From: Gambelia wislizenii
Lineage: Eukaryota > Chordata > Lepidosauria > Squamata > Crotaphytidae
Length of the DNA stretch: 64,000 nt
Direction: 5' to 3'
NCBI GenBank assembly: GCA_030847615.1
Contig: JAUMIR010000003.1
Span: forward strand, 63,783,001-63,847,000
The notes under the pieces are model-generated. The model saw only the letters and a list, made by a program, of their open reading frames with translations, was not told the origin of the DNA and ran no database searches. Below are positions 23,492-34,334 of the stretch, one piece after another. Position numbers and translations under genes: made by a program. Positions within the stretch are counted from its first letter, which is position 1. Every line of letters begins with the position of its first letter.

Positions 23492-24049
23492 GGACGTTAT
23501 CAGACAAAGCAAATAAGGTGTCATAAGGACACCTAATGATCATGAAAGGGTGCACAATCATGTCCTGTTAAAAAAATGTACTTTTTTATTGATGGCTTAA
23601 GATGTCAATTGATCCCCATGGTGTTTTTGTGCTGGCATTGCCAGCATTTGAAACTTCGTCCATTGTACTCACGTGAATGCAGTGTCAATGGCCAGTCTGG
23701 TGAGAACACTTCAGGGTGAGATCATGACATCCAGGAAGATGACACACTTTTTATGACCCTTCCCAGTTTACTTGGGACTTTTTTTAGTGTGTTTAGGGGC
23801 ATTTTGTAACTTTTACTGCCTCATTTTTGTTTTTATTTTTGAATTTCCCGTGCTATGTATTCTTGTGAGAATACACGGGATTTCAAACAAGGAAGTGAAC
23901 AGAGCTCCATTCACTCCTCATTCATTGCTGGGAAGCTTTTTGCCGGGATTAGAGGTAATTGTGGCATGGGGAGTTCTTTGGCCAGCATAAAAATGGCAAA
24001 GTTATGCCGGCAAAAGAATGGGGATTAGGGGGGTGGTCTGATAAAGTCC
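23492..24049. mobile_element. TIR element T5
   Basis: GGACGTTATCAGAC and GTCTGATAAAGTCC are inverted ends. The interior is the reverse of T4: GATGACACACTTTTTATGACC here matches the complement of GGTCATAAAAGTGTGTCACT near 22210. AGTGGCTAAGAGC appears both 12 bp left of the element (23467-23479) and directly at its right edge (24050-24062). Confidence 0.72.
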
Positions 24050-24164
24050 AGTGGCTAAGAGCAGTTTTGTTTCAAATCTCATTTCAAACAGTCTTTACAA
24101 GCCACTATCCCCCAGTCTGAGCTGTTGTCTAAATGGCAAAAATACACCTCGTAGAATTTGAGGA

Positions 24165-24478
24165 GAGTACAACTTGTCTAAATGCCACCCTACATCAATC
24201 CACAGTATTCGGAAGTAGAGGGGAGGGCAAATCCACCAAAAATGTTTTTTAAAAGCCCTGCAGGGAATGTGCATTCCTGCTTGTTGGGACAATCTGATTT
24301 GCATTCATTCACATTCCCAATAAGAGCGGAAGTAGAAAGCTGATTGGTCGAACGTGTGGAGGGGGTGGAGCTGTCTAACCAGGCAAGCACCTGTGACAGT
24401 CATGTTGGATTTCCACCTTAGTGATCATGTGTTGAGGTGATGAAATAGCCTTTTTCTTCTTCTTTATTTATTTAGACA
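24165..24478 (+). mobile_element. Repeat family A copy A2, left half (split by CR1)
   Basis: Starts with an ACTTGTCTAAATG end and continues through AGCTGATTGGTCGAACGTG, GGGGGTGGAGCTG and GAGGTGATGAAATAGCC as in copy A1. At about 24479 it stops and CR1 begins; the second half of A2 resumes at about 28964. This means CR1 inserted into it. Confidence 0.65.
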
Positions 24479-24854
24479 GAAGAAACCATGATGGATTACT
24501 AAAGAACTTTCAACGGAGCTAAGTTTTAAAGGGAACATGTATAGGAAATGGAAAAAGGGGGAAATCATCAAAGAAGAATTCAAACAGATAGCGAACATGT
24601 GTAGGAGTAAAGTCAGAAAAGCTAAAGCGCAGAATGAGCTCAGGCTTGCTAGAGAGGTTAAGAACAATAAAAAGGGTTTTTGGGGGTATGTCCGCAACAA
24701 AAGGAGAAAGAAGGAAATGATAGGGCCACTACGTGGAGACAGGGCCGGTTTAAGGAATTTTGGGGCCCCCTGCAATGCTTTACTTTGGGGCCCCCATATG
24801 TTTATCTCAGATCAATGTAACCTAACCTATTCACCGTACAGGATGTTCAGATTA

Positions 24855-25093
24855 TAGTAGGACCCCTGTATCCATGGATTCATTATCCATGGGACACAAA
24901 ACAGCACACCTACCATAGAGTCTTCCTAGAAAATGTGTCTTCCCTAGCCCTTTTCTAGGCCCTCCAAGGCAACTCTATGGTATTTTAAACCAGAAGTCCC
25001 ATTATTTTCAATGGTGTTCACTATTATTCATGGTTTTCAGAATCCACTCCCCCCCCCCCGAACCAATCCCCAGTGGATAAGAGGGGCCTACTA
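24855..25093. mobile_element. Tigger/pogo-type MITE P4 (inside hAT)
   Basis: TAGTAGGACCCCTGTATCC at the left and GAGGGGCCTACTA at the right, with TA flanks. It shares the interior ACTCTATGGTATTTTAAACC with P5 at 30526-30762 in the opposite orientation. Confidence 0.8.
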
Positions 25094-25212
25094 TATTACA
25101 TAATTTGCCACCAATAATTTAGTTTAAAAACTATATTATAGGCACTAACATAATATTTTTTGTTTATTAGCAATTAATGTAATGGTGTAGATTTCCTCAA
25201 AGAAAATAAAGA

Positions 25213-25845
25213 GTAGACTACAAGCTAAACATGGGTTAGCAGTGTGATGCAGCGGCAAAAAAATGCCAATGCGATTCTAGGCTGCATTAATAGGATTAGT
25301 GTCTAGATCAAGGAAAGTAATAGTATCACTCCATTCTGCTTTGGTCAGACCTCACCTGGAATACCGTTTCCAATTCTGGGCACAACAATTCAAGAAAGAT
25401 ACTGAGAAGGATGGTGGGGGGTCTGGAAGCCATTACGCCCTATGAGGAATGGCTTAGGGAGTTGGGTATGCTTAGCCTGGAGAAGAGAAGGTTGAGAGGT
25501 GACATGATAGCCATGTTTAAATATTTGAAGGGATGTCATACTGAGGATGGAGAAAGTTTGTTTTCTGCTGCTCCAGAGACTAGGACACAGAGCCATGGGT
25601 TCAAACTACAGGAAAAGAGATTCCACCTGAATATTAGGAAGAACCTCCTGACAGTATGAGCTGTTTGGAAGTGGAATACACTGCCTTGGAGTGTGGTGGA
25701 GTCTCCTTCTTTGGGTTTTTTTAAACATAGGTTGGATGGCCATCTGTCAGGAATACTTGGATTGTGTGTTCCTGCAGGGCAGAAGCCGATTGGATGGGAT
25801 CGCTGTTGGGGTCCCTTCCAGCCCTATGATTCTATGATTCTAGGC
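25213..25845 (+). mobile_element. CR1 3' fragment (inside hAT)
   Basis: CR1 ORF2 C-terminus (AGTGTGATGCAGCGG, then [20 protein letters not shown] codons) and 3' end with CTATGATTCTATGATTCTA. It differs in sequence from the CR1 that surrounds the hAT element, so it is a separate insertion. The piece between 25400 and 25420 has a small deletion. Confidence 0.88.
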
Positions 25846-25950
25846 TGCATTTAGAGCCTGGGAAAGTTACTCTTGGATTACACCTCCCAGAATCCTCCTG
25901 CCATCACCCTTCTCAAGGTCTGGTTGCATTGTTCCTTTTCCAGCATTCTC

Positions 25951-26314
25951 TAGCCCAGTGGTTCTTAACTTGGGGTCCACAATGTCCTCACAGGGGGTCC
26001 ACAAAGGCTTGAAGACTGCTTGGCCCGCCTCCTCCCTGTAGTGGAGTAGCCACGTGACAGGAACCAAGGCAAAGGCTGGCTGGCTTGGCCTGCACATTGC
26101 CATTCAATCCACTCCAGCCACAAACTTGCAGGAAGAAACAAGAGTGTCTCTGAGGGAAGGTTTAATGGATAGTGTAATTGTATTGTTGTTGTTGTTAGCT
26201 ATTATTATTAGCTATTATTATTAGGGTTTTAAATCTTGAGTTAAGTCTTGGGGCAACAAAAGATATTTAAAGGGGGTCCCTGGTAAAGAAAAGGTTAAGA
26301 ACCATTGCTCTAAG
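25951..26314. mobile_element. hAT-type MITE (inside larger hAT)
   Basis: Left end CAGTGGTTCTTAACTTGGGG and right end GGTTAAGAACCATTG are inverted. Flanks CTCTAGCC and CTCTAAGC look like an aged 8-bp duplication. The middle carries short (GTT)n and (ATT)n stretches. Confidence 0.78.
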
Positions 26315-26433
26315 CCAATGCCTCTCACATAACACTAATGCGATACTGGTGTTTTAGTGACAACAATAAAACCATTGTACCCAGTAATATTACTCCAAAT
26401 TTTAATTTATATTCTTTATATTCTTCTGTTAAA

Positions 26434-26657
26434 AGAGCTAGAGTGTTGTAGAAGTTTCAGCATTGAACTATGACTGTGGAGACCAGGGTTTGAATCCTTA
26501 CTCAGCCATGAATACCCACTGGCTGACCTTGGGCAAGGCACACTCTGTCAGCCTCAAAGGAAGTCAAAGGCAGACCCCCTTTGAACAAACCCCTAGAAAA
26601 CCTCATGGTAGGTTGGCCTTACTCATAAATGACTTGAAGGCACATGGGCAAACACGC
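26434..26657 (+). mobile_element. tRNA-derived SINE S1 (inside hAT)
   Basis: B-box-like GGTTTGAATCC, body TGACCTTGGGCAAGGCACAC and end ATGACTTGAAGGCACATG match S1. It is more diverged than the copy at 29221. Confidence 0.8.
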
Positions 26658-26794
26658 ACAAATTTCTTTTGCAGGCTGAACTCAGTTGGCAGCAAGGGGA
26701 GGAAGCTGAAGAAGACCAAGGGGGAAAGGGAGGGGAGAGGAACCAAGACATGTTAAAAGGAGCTGGAAAGATGGGCTGGAGGGGATCTATGTGC

Positions 26795-27016
26795 AAGGAA
26801 GGAAAGGAAAGGAAAGGAAAGGAAAGGAAAGGAAAGGAAAGGAAAGGAAAGGAGCCCTTTCTGAGGGAGACAACCCTCAAATTCCCTGTCTCTCTCTCAC
26901 ACACACACTCACCCTCTCTGACGTGCCTCTCCCTCCAGCTTCTGCCACGGAGGGCTGCTGTTTCTTTCTCTTTCTCTTTCTCTTTCTCTTTCTCTTTCTC
27001 TTTCTCTTTCTCTTTA
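26795..27016. repeat. (GGAAA)n and (TTTCTC)n microsatellites
   Basis: A GGAAA tandem tract at about 26797-26851 and a CTTTCT tandem tract at about 26966-27015, oppositely biased in purines, about 115 bp apart. Long open frames across them are artefacts of the repeat unit. Confidence 0.85.
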
Positions 27017-28963
27017 GTTTTGGAGAGGCTGTTTTATTTGTGTGTTTTTTTTAAAGCCAGCAGGAGGTTTTTGGAGGAGGAGGGTAAGAGGGGGCTCCTC
27101 CCAGCTGTCTCCTGGCTGTCTCCTTCATCAGATTAAGGAGGCCAACACGGGGCCCTCTCTTGACCTCGGGGCCCCCTGCCAATGCTGATTTGGCAGACAG
27201 GTTAAACCGGCCCTGCGTGGAGAAGATGGCAAAATGCTAACAGGGGACAGAGAAAAGGCAGAATTACTCAACACCTTCTTTGCCTCAGTGTTTTCAGAAA
27301 AGGAAAAGGAGGACCAACCTGAGGATAATGGAACAGAGGACACAATAGGGGAAATCCAGCTCAGAATAAGCAAAGAGGTAGTACAGGAATACCTTCTTAA
27401 TCTAAATGAATTTAAATCTCCAGGACCAGATGAACTACATCCAAGAGTATTAAAAGAGCTGGCAAATGTTATCTCAGAGCCATTGGCAATAATCTTTGAG
27501 AACTCCTGGAGAACAGGAGAAGTCCCAGCAGACTGGAGGAGGGCAAACGTTGTCCCCATCTTCAAAAAGGGGAAAAAAGAGGATCCCAACAATTATCATC
27601 CAGTTAGTCTGACATCAATACCAGGGAAGATTCTAGAGCAGATCATTAAACAGAGAGTCTGTGAACATTTAGAAGTCAATGCCATAATGACAAAAAGTCA
27701 ACATGGGTTTCAGAGAAACAAGTCATGCCAGACTAATCTGATCTCTTTTTTTGATAAAGTTACCAGCTTGGTAGATGAAGGGAACACTGTGGACATCACA
27801 TACCTTGATTTCAGTAAGGCCTTTGACAAGGTTCCCCATGACATTCTTGCAAACAAGCTTGTAAAATGTGGGCTAGACAAGTTAACTGTTCAATGGATTT
27901 GTAATTGGTTGACCGGCTGAACCCAAAGGGTGCTCAGCAGTGGCTCCTCTTCGCCTGGAAAGATGTGACCAGTGGTGTGCCACGGGGTTCTGTCCTGGGC
28001 CCAGTGCTTTTCAACATCTTTATCAATGACTTAGATGAGGGAATTAGGGGCATACTTATCAAATTTGCAGATGACACCAAATTAGGAGTAGTAGCTAATA
28101 CCCTAGAGGACAGGATCAACATTCAGAATGACCTGGATAGACTGGAGAGCTGGGCCAAAGCTAACAAAATGAAATTCAATATGGAGAAATGTAAAGTACT
28201 GCACTTAGGGTGGAAAAATGAAATGCATAGATATAGGATGGGAGAGACCTGGCTGAACAAGACTATGTGCGAAAGGGATCTAGGAGTCCTAGTAGACCAC
28301 AAGTTGAACATGAGGCAACAGTGTGATGCGGCAGCTAAAAAGGCCAATGCAATTTTGGGCTGTATCAATAGAAGTATAGTGTCTAGATCAAGGGAAGTAA
28401 TAGTGCCACTCTATTCTGCCTTGGTCAGACCTCACTTAGAATACTGTGTCCAGTTCTGGGCACCACAATTCAAAAAGGATATTGACAAATTGGAGCATGT
28501 CCAGAAAAGGGCAACTAAAATGGTGAAAGGTCTGGAAACAATGCCTTATGAGGAGAGACTTAGGGAGCTGGGTATGTTTAGCCTGGAAAAAAGACGGTTA
28601 AGAGGCGATATGATAGCCCTGTTTAAGTATTTGAAGGGATGTCACGTTGAGGATGGAGCAGGCTTGTTTTCTGCTGCTCCAGAGACTGGAACACGGAGCA
28701 ATGGATGCAAGCTCCAGGAACAGAGACTCCACCTCAACATTAGGAGGCACTTTTTGACAGTAAGAGCTGTTCGGGAGTGGAACACACTCCCTCGGAGCGT
28801 GGTGGGGTCCCCATTCCTTGGAGGTCTTTAAACAGAGGCTGGATGGCCATCTGTCGGGGATGCTTTGATCGTGATTTCCTGCGTGGCAGGGGGTTGGATT
28901 GGATGGCCCTTGTGGTCTCTTCCAACTCTACAATTCTATGACTCTATGATTCTATGAGAATAT

Positions 28964-29178
28964 CGCACTTTTACACCTTAGATATGCTTTTTAAAAAACT
29001 GTTCAGCAGTGGCAATTGGTGAAAATGAAAACGTGTAATCGATTTGCAGGTATGCCCATTGAGACAGCAAAAGCAGATAGCTTCGCATACCTGTGATCTT
29101 GCCAAAAACCCGTTAAGACAAATCAAAGCTGCTTCGAATTGGCATTACTGAGCATCAATCTACTTTTCTCTCGTATAC
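28964..29178 (+). mobile_element. Repeat family A copy A2, right half
   Basis: Resumes family A after CR1: AGCAAAAGCAGATAGCTTCG and TCAAAGCTGCTTCGAATTGG match A1 near 13966-14045. It ends in TATACACAAGCCC, complementary in type to the ACTTGTCTAAATG left end at 24167. Confidence 0.6.
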
Positions 29179-29220
29179 ACAAGCCCTCAGCCCTGCCCAT
29201 CTGTAATATGGGGCTAATAG

Positions 29221-29455
29221 AGCCAAAGTGTTTTAGTGGTTTGAGTGTTGGGCTATGACTCTGGAGACCAGGGTTTGAATCCCCGCTTGGCCATGAAAAC
29301 CTACTGGGTGACCTTGGGCAAGTCACACCGTCTCAGCCTCAGAGGAGGGCAATGGCAAACCCCCTCTGAACAAATCTTTCCAAGAAAACCCTGTGATAGG
29401 TTTGCCTTAGAGTCGACATTAGTTGGAAGCAACTGGAAGGCATACAACAATAGCT
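29221..29455 (+). mobile_element. tRNA-derived SINE S1
   Basis: Well preserved: GTTTTAGTGGTTTGAGTGTT, GGTTTGAATCCCC, GGTGACCTTGGGCAAGTCAC, GGCAATGGCAAACCCCCTCT and a CAACAA end. A useful reference copy for the family within this window. Confidence 0.88.
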
Positions 29456-29459
29456 TAAA

Positions 29460-30174
29460 TTAAAAAGAAGTTTGCTATGCATGACATATATAAAGTGTGT
29501 CCTGAGTTACTGAACAAGTGCAGTGTACTGGATCTTTTTTGGAGCTTTTCATACATGGTTTAGTATGTATCCATGTCAATAATTGATTTTTCTGAGTTCG
29601 TTGTACATTATTGTCTTGTATCTATGCATGATTAGAACTTATGATAGCTGGCAATGATAGTGGAATTTATCAATTTTTGTTTGTAATTACATTTAGAAAT
29701 GTATACTTTTATTTATATTTACATGGTTTGGTCATTTCTGTAATGTTCTGATGATTATACAGTTATATATTTAAGTTTACTTTATAAATAGTAGAGTTTG
29801 GGCTATAATTGGATTACATTTTTGATCCATTCGAGGGATATTGTATTCAGTTGTTAAAGATGGGTGAGTGCTTTGGTTTTTCTTTGAGTTGTCCCATACC
29901 ATGCTGTTCCTGAATGCAGACATTGAATTCCATACTGCACATTGACCCTTCTTCCTTTCTTGGTTCCGTGGGAGTGGATGGCAGCTGTTATGGCCTAAGG
30001 TGTTACTATAAAGTATTTCTCCACAGGAAGGAGAAATACAGAAGTGGTGTTTCTACACCAGCTTGCAATGGTTTTGTTTAGCAAGGATGTACAGAAAATG
30101 TTCTAACCCCCCCCCCAAAAAAAAAGACATCCAGGGAAAACCTGATCCTCTATTTGCTAAGCTAATAATTTACT
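29460..30174. other. No recognised feature
   Basis: AT-rich, apparently unique DNA with a C run near 30105. No gene seen. Confidence 0.5.
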
Positions 30175-30177
30175 TTT

Positions 30178-30262
30178 TTGGACTACAATTCTCAGAATAC
30201 CCCTAGCTAGCATGTCCTATAGCCATGGTTGCTGGGGTATGCTGGGAGTTAAAGTTCTGTAA
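30178..30262. repeat. Short palindromic MITE-like repeat
   Basis: GGACTACAATTCTCAGAATA faces GGTATGCTGGGAGTTAAAG across a TAGCATG core. Same type as 3560-3655. Confidence 0.5.
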
Positions 30263-30525
30263 TATGGATGCTCATTAGAAGGAGAGGAAACAAGTTGATA
30301 AAGGGATGTGTACTTCAGTGAGAGCTAGGCTATATTAACTTGAATTCCAAAGCCCATGTGGAATTGTTAACGCTTCTTCCCACTCTAGTTCTTTGTGGTC
30401 CCTCCCATGAGTTGTTTCTAAAGGTCAAGAACCCCTCAGAGTAATATTTCATGTGGCATCACTGATATGGCACCAAGGATATGGGGCACAGTGGATCCTA
30501 GCATTACTTCAAACATTGGACTATA

Positions 30526-30762
30526 CAGTAGGACCCCTGTATCCACTGGGGATTGGTTCTGGGGAAGCTGTGGATACTGAAAATCATGAAGAATAGCAAA
30601 TGACATTTAAAATAATGGGACTTTGGTTTAAAATACCATAGAGTTGCCTTGGAAGACCTAGAAAATGGCTAGAGAGGACACATTTTCTAGGAAGACTCTA
30701 TGGTAGGTGTGCTGTTTTGTGTTCCATGGATAATTGAATCAGTGGATACAGGGGTCCTACTT
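30526..30762. mobile_element. Tigger/pogo-type MITE P5
   Basis: CAGTAGGACCCCTGTATCC and GATACAGGGGTCCTACTT form the ends, with TA on both sides (30524-30525, 30763-30764). Same family as P4. Confidence 0.85.
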
Positions 30763-30844
30763 TATTTTAAATAATGATCACAATTTTTTTCCAGCCTGCA
30801 GGAATAAATTCCCTTTTGTGAGTGATTATGATACATGAATCCTC

Positions 30845-31005
30845 AATATCTTTTTTACTTGCAAGCAAGTCTCACTGAATTGAGTCTCAAAGGACTTACT
30901 TCCATGGAGCTGTGATTAGGATTACAGCCATGTAACCCAATCCTATGTACTTTTATTTGGAAGTAATCCTCCCTGAGTCCAGTGGGTCTTATTCTTTAAT
31001 CAGTG
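30845..31005. repeat. Small palindromic MITE-like repeat
   Basis: GGACTTACTTCCATGGAG and CCAATCCTATGTACTTTTAT with a second half GGAAGTAATCCTCCCTGAG. Same type as 14400-14515, possibly two units back to back. Confidence 0.4.
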
Positions 31006-31202
31006 TAGCCAGGACTGAGTGCGAGAATAAGATTTGATTGTGTTAAGAGCTTCATTGTATTAACAAAAAGATGACCACAACAAACAATACTTTACAGAAT
31101 GTTGGGAGCATGCTGCAAAGGTTGAACTCACTAATCAGATAATGCGGTGGGGATGGGCGATGGGAAGGCAAAAATGACATAGGTGTATTGCTAATTGGTT
31201 AA

Positions 31203-31763
31203 CTTTCATCAGCGCTGTATACGCACAATCCTAAATATACACTGGACTGACTATGTGACGAATGTTGCTGTCCTTGAGCAAGCAGGGATCACCAGCACTG
31301 AGGCCATGATATTGAGAACACACTGCGCTGGGCAGGCCACATTTCTAGGATGGAGGACCATCGCCTCCCAAAAATAGTACTCTACGGTGAACTCACCACG
31401 GGTCAGCGTAAGAGGGGTGCTCCAAAAAAGTGATACAAGGACTCCCTGAAACAACATCTCAGGCTCGGCCAAATTGATCACCAACAATGGTCCGCCCTGG
31501 CCTCACATCGGGAGGCATGGAGACGCACTATCCACAATGCTGCAGCCTTATTTGAGAACTCACGCCGAACAAGTCTTGAAGAGAAATGACAACACAGATA
31601 GAATCACAACTTGGAAACATCACCCAAGGAGACCTTCTGCTGTGCTTTCTGCAACCGGACTTGTTTATCTCGGATTGGCCTTTTTAGTCATCAGTGCGCT
31701 TGCAGAAAGCGTGGGATGAGTCCTTCCTGAATCTTCGTTTGCGAAGAAAAGCCAGAGAGAGAG
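31203..31763 (+). mobile_element. (GA)n-tailed LINE family Z, copy Z2
   Basis: The most readable Z copy. The C-terminal ORF segment includes ILNIHWTDYVTNVAVLEQAG and later the zinc-finger part, where the cysteines come from CTGTGCTTTCTGCAACCGG. It continues through a 3' UTR hairpin CTTCG-TTTG-CGAAG (31733-31746) to a short GAGAGA tail. It has frameshifts. A direct repeat at its edges was not evident. The start of the copy is set by where similarity to Z5 and Z1 begins. Confidence 0.82.
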
Positions 31764-31765
31764 AT

Positions 31766-32588
31766 TCTTACATTACATAATATCTATTTGTATTCCCCTG
31801 CAGCCCCCAAAAGAACAATATTTCTTTTCACTTTCCTAGAGTTAGTTAAGACCTGTTCCTATAAGTCCCTGCTGGTGTTTGCTGCTGACCTTTTTGCCTT
31901 GCACAAGATCTAACTCTGTTCTTTCTTCTTCTTATCCAGTTCAAAACACTGAGAAGAATAACAAAAGTTGTCCTGCAGGTTCTTGGCAAGTCTTTTTGCT
32001 AATCTCATCCTGAGGTCATTCATGTTATGCAACTATCTAAAGTTTTTTTTTCTTCCCAGTATTGCAAAACAGAAGTTACTGGCCACTACCAGGAAGTTGC
32101 AAAAAGGATACCCAGTGCTGCACTGGATGGTGAGTGAGCCAAGTATTGTCAAGGTTGTGATACAGTGTGTGAGCTAAATCCATTATTCCATTCTAGCTGT
32201 CCCGACAGGGGACCTTCCAATGCATGCCTGCTGTGACTGAGCACTGGGGCTCTGCAGCACTGTTGTGGTATTGCTTTTCTTCATTTAGTTAAACAGAATT
32301 GTTTCCAAATGGAAGATTAAAATGTAGTACAATATTTCCTATAAAAATCTGGCAATGCCTATTTCTGTGTGCAGAATTCTTCTATATGTTTGCTCAGAAG
32401 AATAAATCCTGTTACCATAAAGGTCTCACTTCTCCTTGCAACCGTCCCATTAATTAGTAGCTTCCTCCTTCCATTTAAAGAGATCTCTGCAGTGGTAACA
32501 TTGTTTTCTATTTATTGCCAGGAAGATAAGAGGCTGCCTTACACTACTGTATTTAACTATCCAGCCTTATATTGTCTACTCTGACTAG
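31766..32588. other. No recognised feature
   Basis: Apparently unique DNA, no gene or repeat supported. Confidence 0.5.
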
Positions 32589-32986
32589 GGACTTTATCAC
32601 ACCAGGGTAGTAAACCCTGCCTTCCAGGGCATGCACTTTAAAGATTTTTAAAATTTCTTTGCTGAAACTGTGGAATCATGCAGTTTCAGAAGTCTTGCAT
32701 GATTCTGTTTGCTCCTACTGGGCAGTCATGCAGTTTCAACATTTCTCATGTGACTGCCATAATATAGGAACTGCAGTGGAATGCCCCATCACACCATAGT
32801 GAGCACTGGAGCAGCTGCAATATTAATAGCCATTCATGGGGTTCTACTGTGAATAAAAAGATTCACTAGACTGATGAGCGGAATGCAAGCAACAACAGAA
32901 GAACCACAATGTTGTGTGATAAGGATCAGCTGAAGATGCTATTATATTGCTGTTATTGCGATTTACCCCCTTTTGTGATAAAGTCC
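32589..32986. mobile_element. TIR element T6 with TAG target duplication
   Basis: GGACTTTATCACA at the left and TTGTGATAAAGTCC at the right form a clean inverted terminal repeat. TAG is duplicated on both sides (32586-32588 and 32987-32989). It is 398 bp, with no coding content. It ties the GGACTTTATCAGA-type ends to 3-bp duplications. Confidence 0.85.
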
Positions 32987-32989
32987 TAG

Positions 32990-34149
32990 CAGTGACTTTC
33001 CATTATTCGGGTATCATCATTCACATCACCACAACGGCGCATTTTGCCATCTTATTTTCCTGATCATAGATGAGGACTAGGACTGGCAAGTCCATACCCT
33101 GAGAGGACTTCTTAGGACTAGTAATTCTACCAGACACAAGTTATTGTCTCATTAAATTAGATGAGAGGGAAATAGCATGGTAGCATCTTCATTTTCATGC
33201 AAATCTTGGTGGTATAAGAGACTCACTCAGAGACTGAACAGGCAACCTTGCTTGCCATCAAACGAATTATAAAATATGTCCACAAAACTTAGTTGTGGAT
33301 AAACAGATTTTTAATACGCTAGTTGATTAGAGTCTTTAATGTTTCAAATTTTAACTGAAACATAAAGAACAGCTTAAATTTAAGGCAAGTTTAGCATTTC
33401 CATCTAAGTTCACAGATTCATTTGGTTTGTGGATTTTGCAGTTGTAGTCATGAAAAATCAAATCACATGGAGTTGTGCTGGCTGAAAAGAGGACACTCTC
33501 CCACAGTATCAGGGAAGAGAAACTCTCTAATTAAGAACAATTCAGGCACAGTTCTTCCCCAAGAGTGATCACGAAGTACTGTACTGAATTACAGGACAGA
33601 AGTCTCTTTCAAACAGGGAGTGGGCAACTGCAGCAGGCTAGGAGCCAAATTTCTGTCTCTTTACCCTATGGGGTCTACATGGACTGTCTAAAATGCCAGA
33701 CAAATGAACCAACAAATGGAAGTGGCTGGAAATCCACTTGGGTTTTGAAAAACAGAGTTTTTAAAATGTTAAACAGCTACTTACTTAAAAGGTGAATCAC
33801 TGCTCCTAAAGGCTTCAAGGAGAGACAATTCACACTTGTTTGGCCATTGAAAGGGCAGTTTGAGAAACCTGAAGGATATAAGCATCACAAAAATAGCCTT
33901 GGAACTCTGTTTGAGGCCTCTCGTTCTCCACTTTGCCTACCCCTGCTTTAAAAGAATGAGGCAAGGAGGAAGCTACCAATGAAATGATCAGTGGGCCTGA
34001 AAAGTCTCTGTAGAAGACACACATCAATGTCTAAGATTTTAAATATCCAGATATTATGTTGTAAAAAAGATACAAGGACTGAGAGCATGAACCAGAGGCC
34101 TGTACAAAATGGAGTTGGTTAGAGACCAAGAAGAGGACCTAACTTTACC
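32990..34149. other. No recognised feature
   Basis: Apparently unique DNA. No gene recognised. Confidence 0.5.
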
Positions 34150-34330
34150 ATACAACATTTCACACATGAAAATCAGGACATGTGAGGCCAAGCAACATCA
34201 GAGTGTGGTCCAGATGGCAAAAGTTGATGAGGAAGAACCCACAAGCTAGGACAGGCTGCATCAGTTTGCTTTTGTCTGAGGCTACTAAGAAGGACAAGAT
34301 CCTGCCCTGTCCTCTCCCCTCTGCCTGCTA
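34150..34330. repeat. Repeat family B fragment
   Basis: ACATTTCACACATGAAAATC and GGACATGTGAGGCCAAGC resemble ATATTTCACAGATGAAAAAC and GGACGTGTGGCCGAGC near 53322. Family identity is unknown. Confidence 0.4.
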
Positions 34331-34334
34331 AGTT

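Larger units (their letters stand above)
24740..27215. mobile_element. hAT-superfamily element, 2,476 bp, nonautonomous
   Basis: Perfect 14-bp terminal inverted repeats CAGGGCCGGTTTAA / TTAAACCGGCCCTG sit directly inside a perfect 8-bp target duplication CGTGGAGA (24732-24739 and 27216-27223). CAGGG termini and 8-bp duplications define hAT elements. Just inside, GGGGCCCCCTGC appears on the left and its complement on the right. No transposase frame was found: the interior is a Tigger-type MITE, a CR1 fragment, a hAT MITE, a SINE, and two microsatellites. The CR1 reading frame continues cleanly on either side. Confidence 0.93.
24483..28831 (+). pseudogene. CR1 ORF2 reverse-transcriptase pseudogene
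   Basis: The order of CR1 ORF2 is visible: the pre-RT region (24537-24739), a fingers segment (NNYHPVSLTSIPGKILEQII near 27585-27650), the palm motif LDFSKAFDKVPH (near 27805-27840), then a stop in WLTG*TQR near 27917. A frameshift follows before SGVPRGSVLGPVLF, then FADD at 28064-28075 and the C-terminal region to 28831. The stop is consistent with CGA to TGA decay. A frameshift near 28808 removes the last codons. The endonuclease domain was lost by 5' truncation. The 2.48-kb hAT insertion interrupts the pre-RT part. Confidence 0.92.
24479..28957 (+). mobile_element. CR1 LINE, 5'-truncated, split by a hAT element
   Basis: CR1 sequence is present at 24479-24739 and resumes after the hAT element at 27216 (the duplicated 8 bp), giving about 2 kb of CR1. 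The 3' end GGTTGGATTGGATGGCCCTTG... with repeated ATTCTATG/ACTCTATG units is diagnostic of CR1, as is the protein motif [16 protein letters not shown]. It inserted into repeat A2. It is dead: truncated, with stops and frameshifts. Confidence 0.93.

Noticed and set aside
26669..27136. Open frames rich in KERKG or FLFLF repeats
   Set aside because: They are translations of the GGAAA and CTTTCT microsatellites inside the hAT element.
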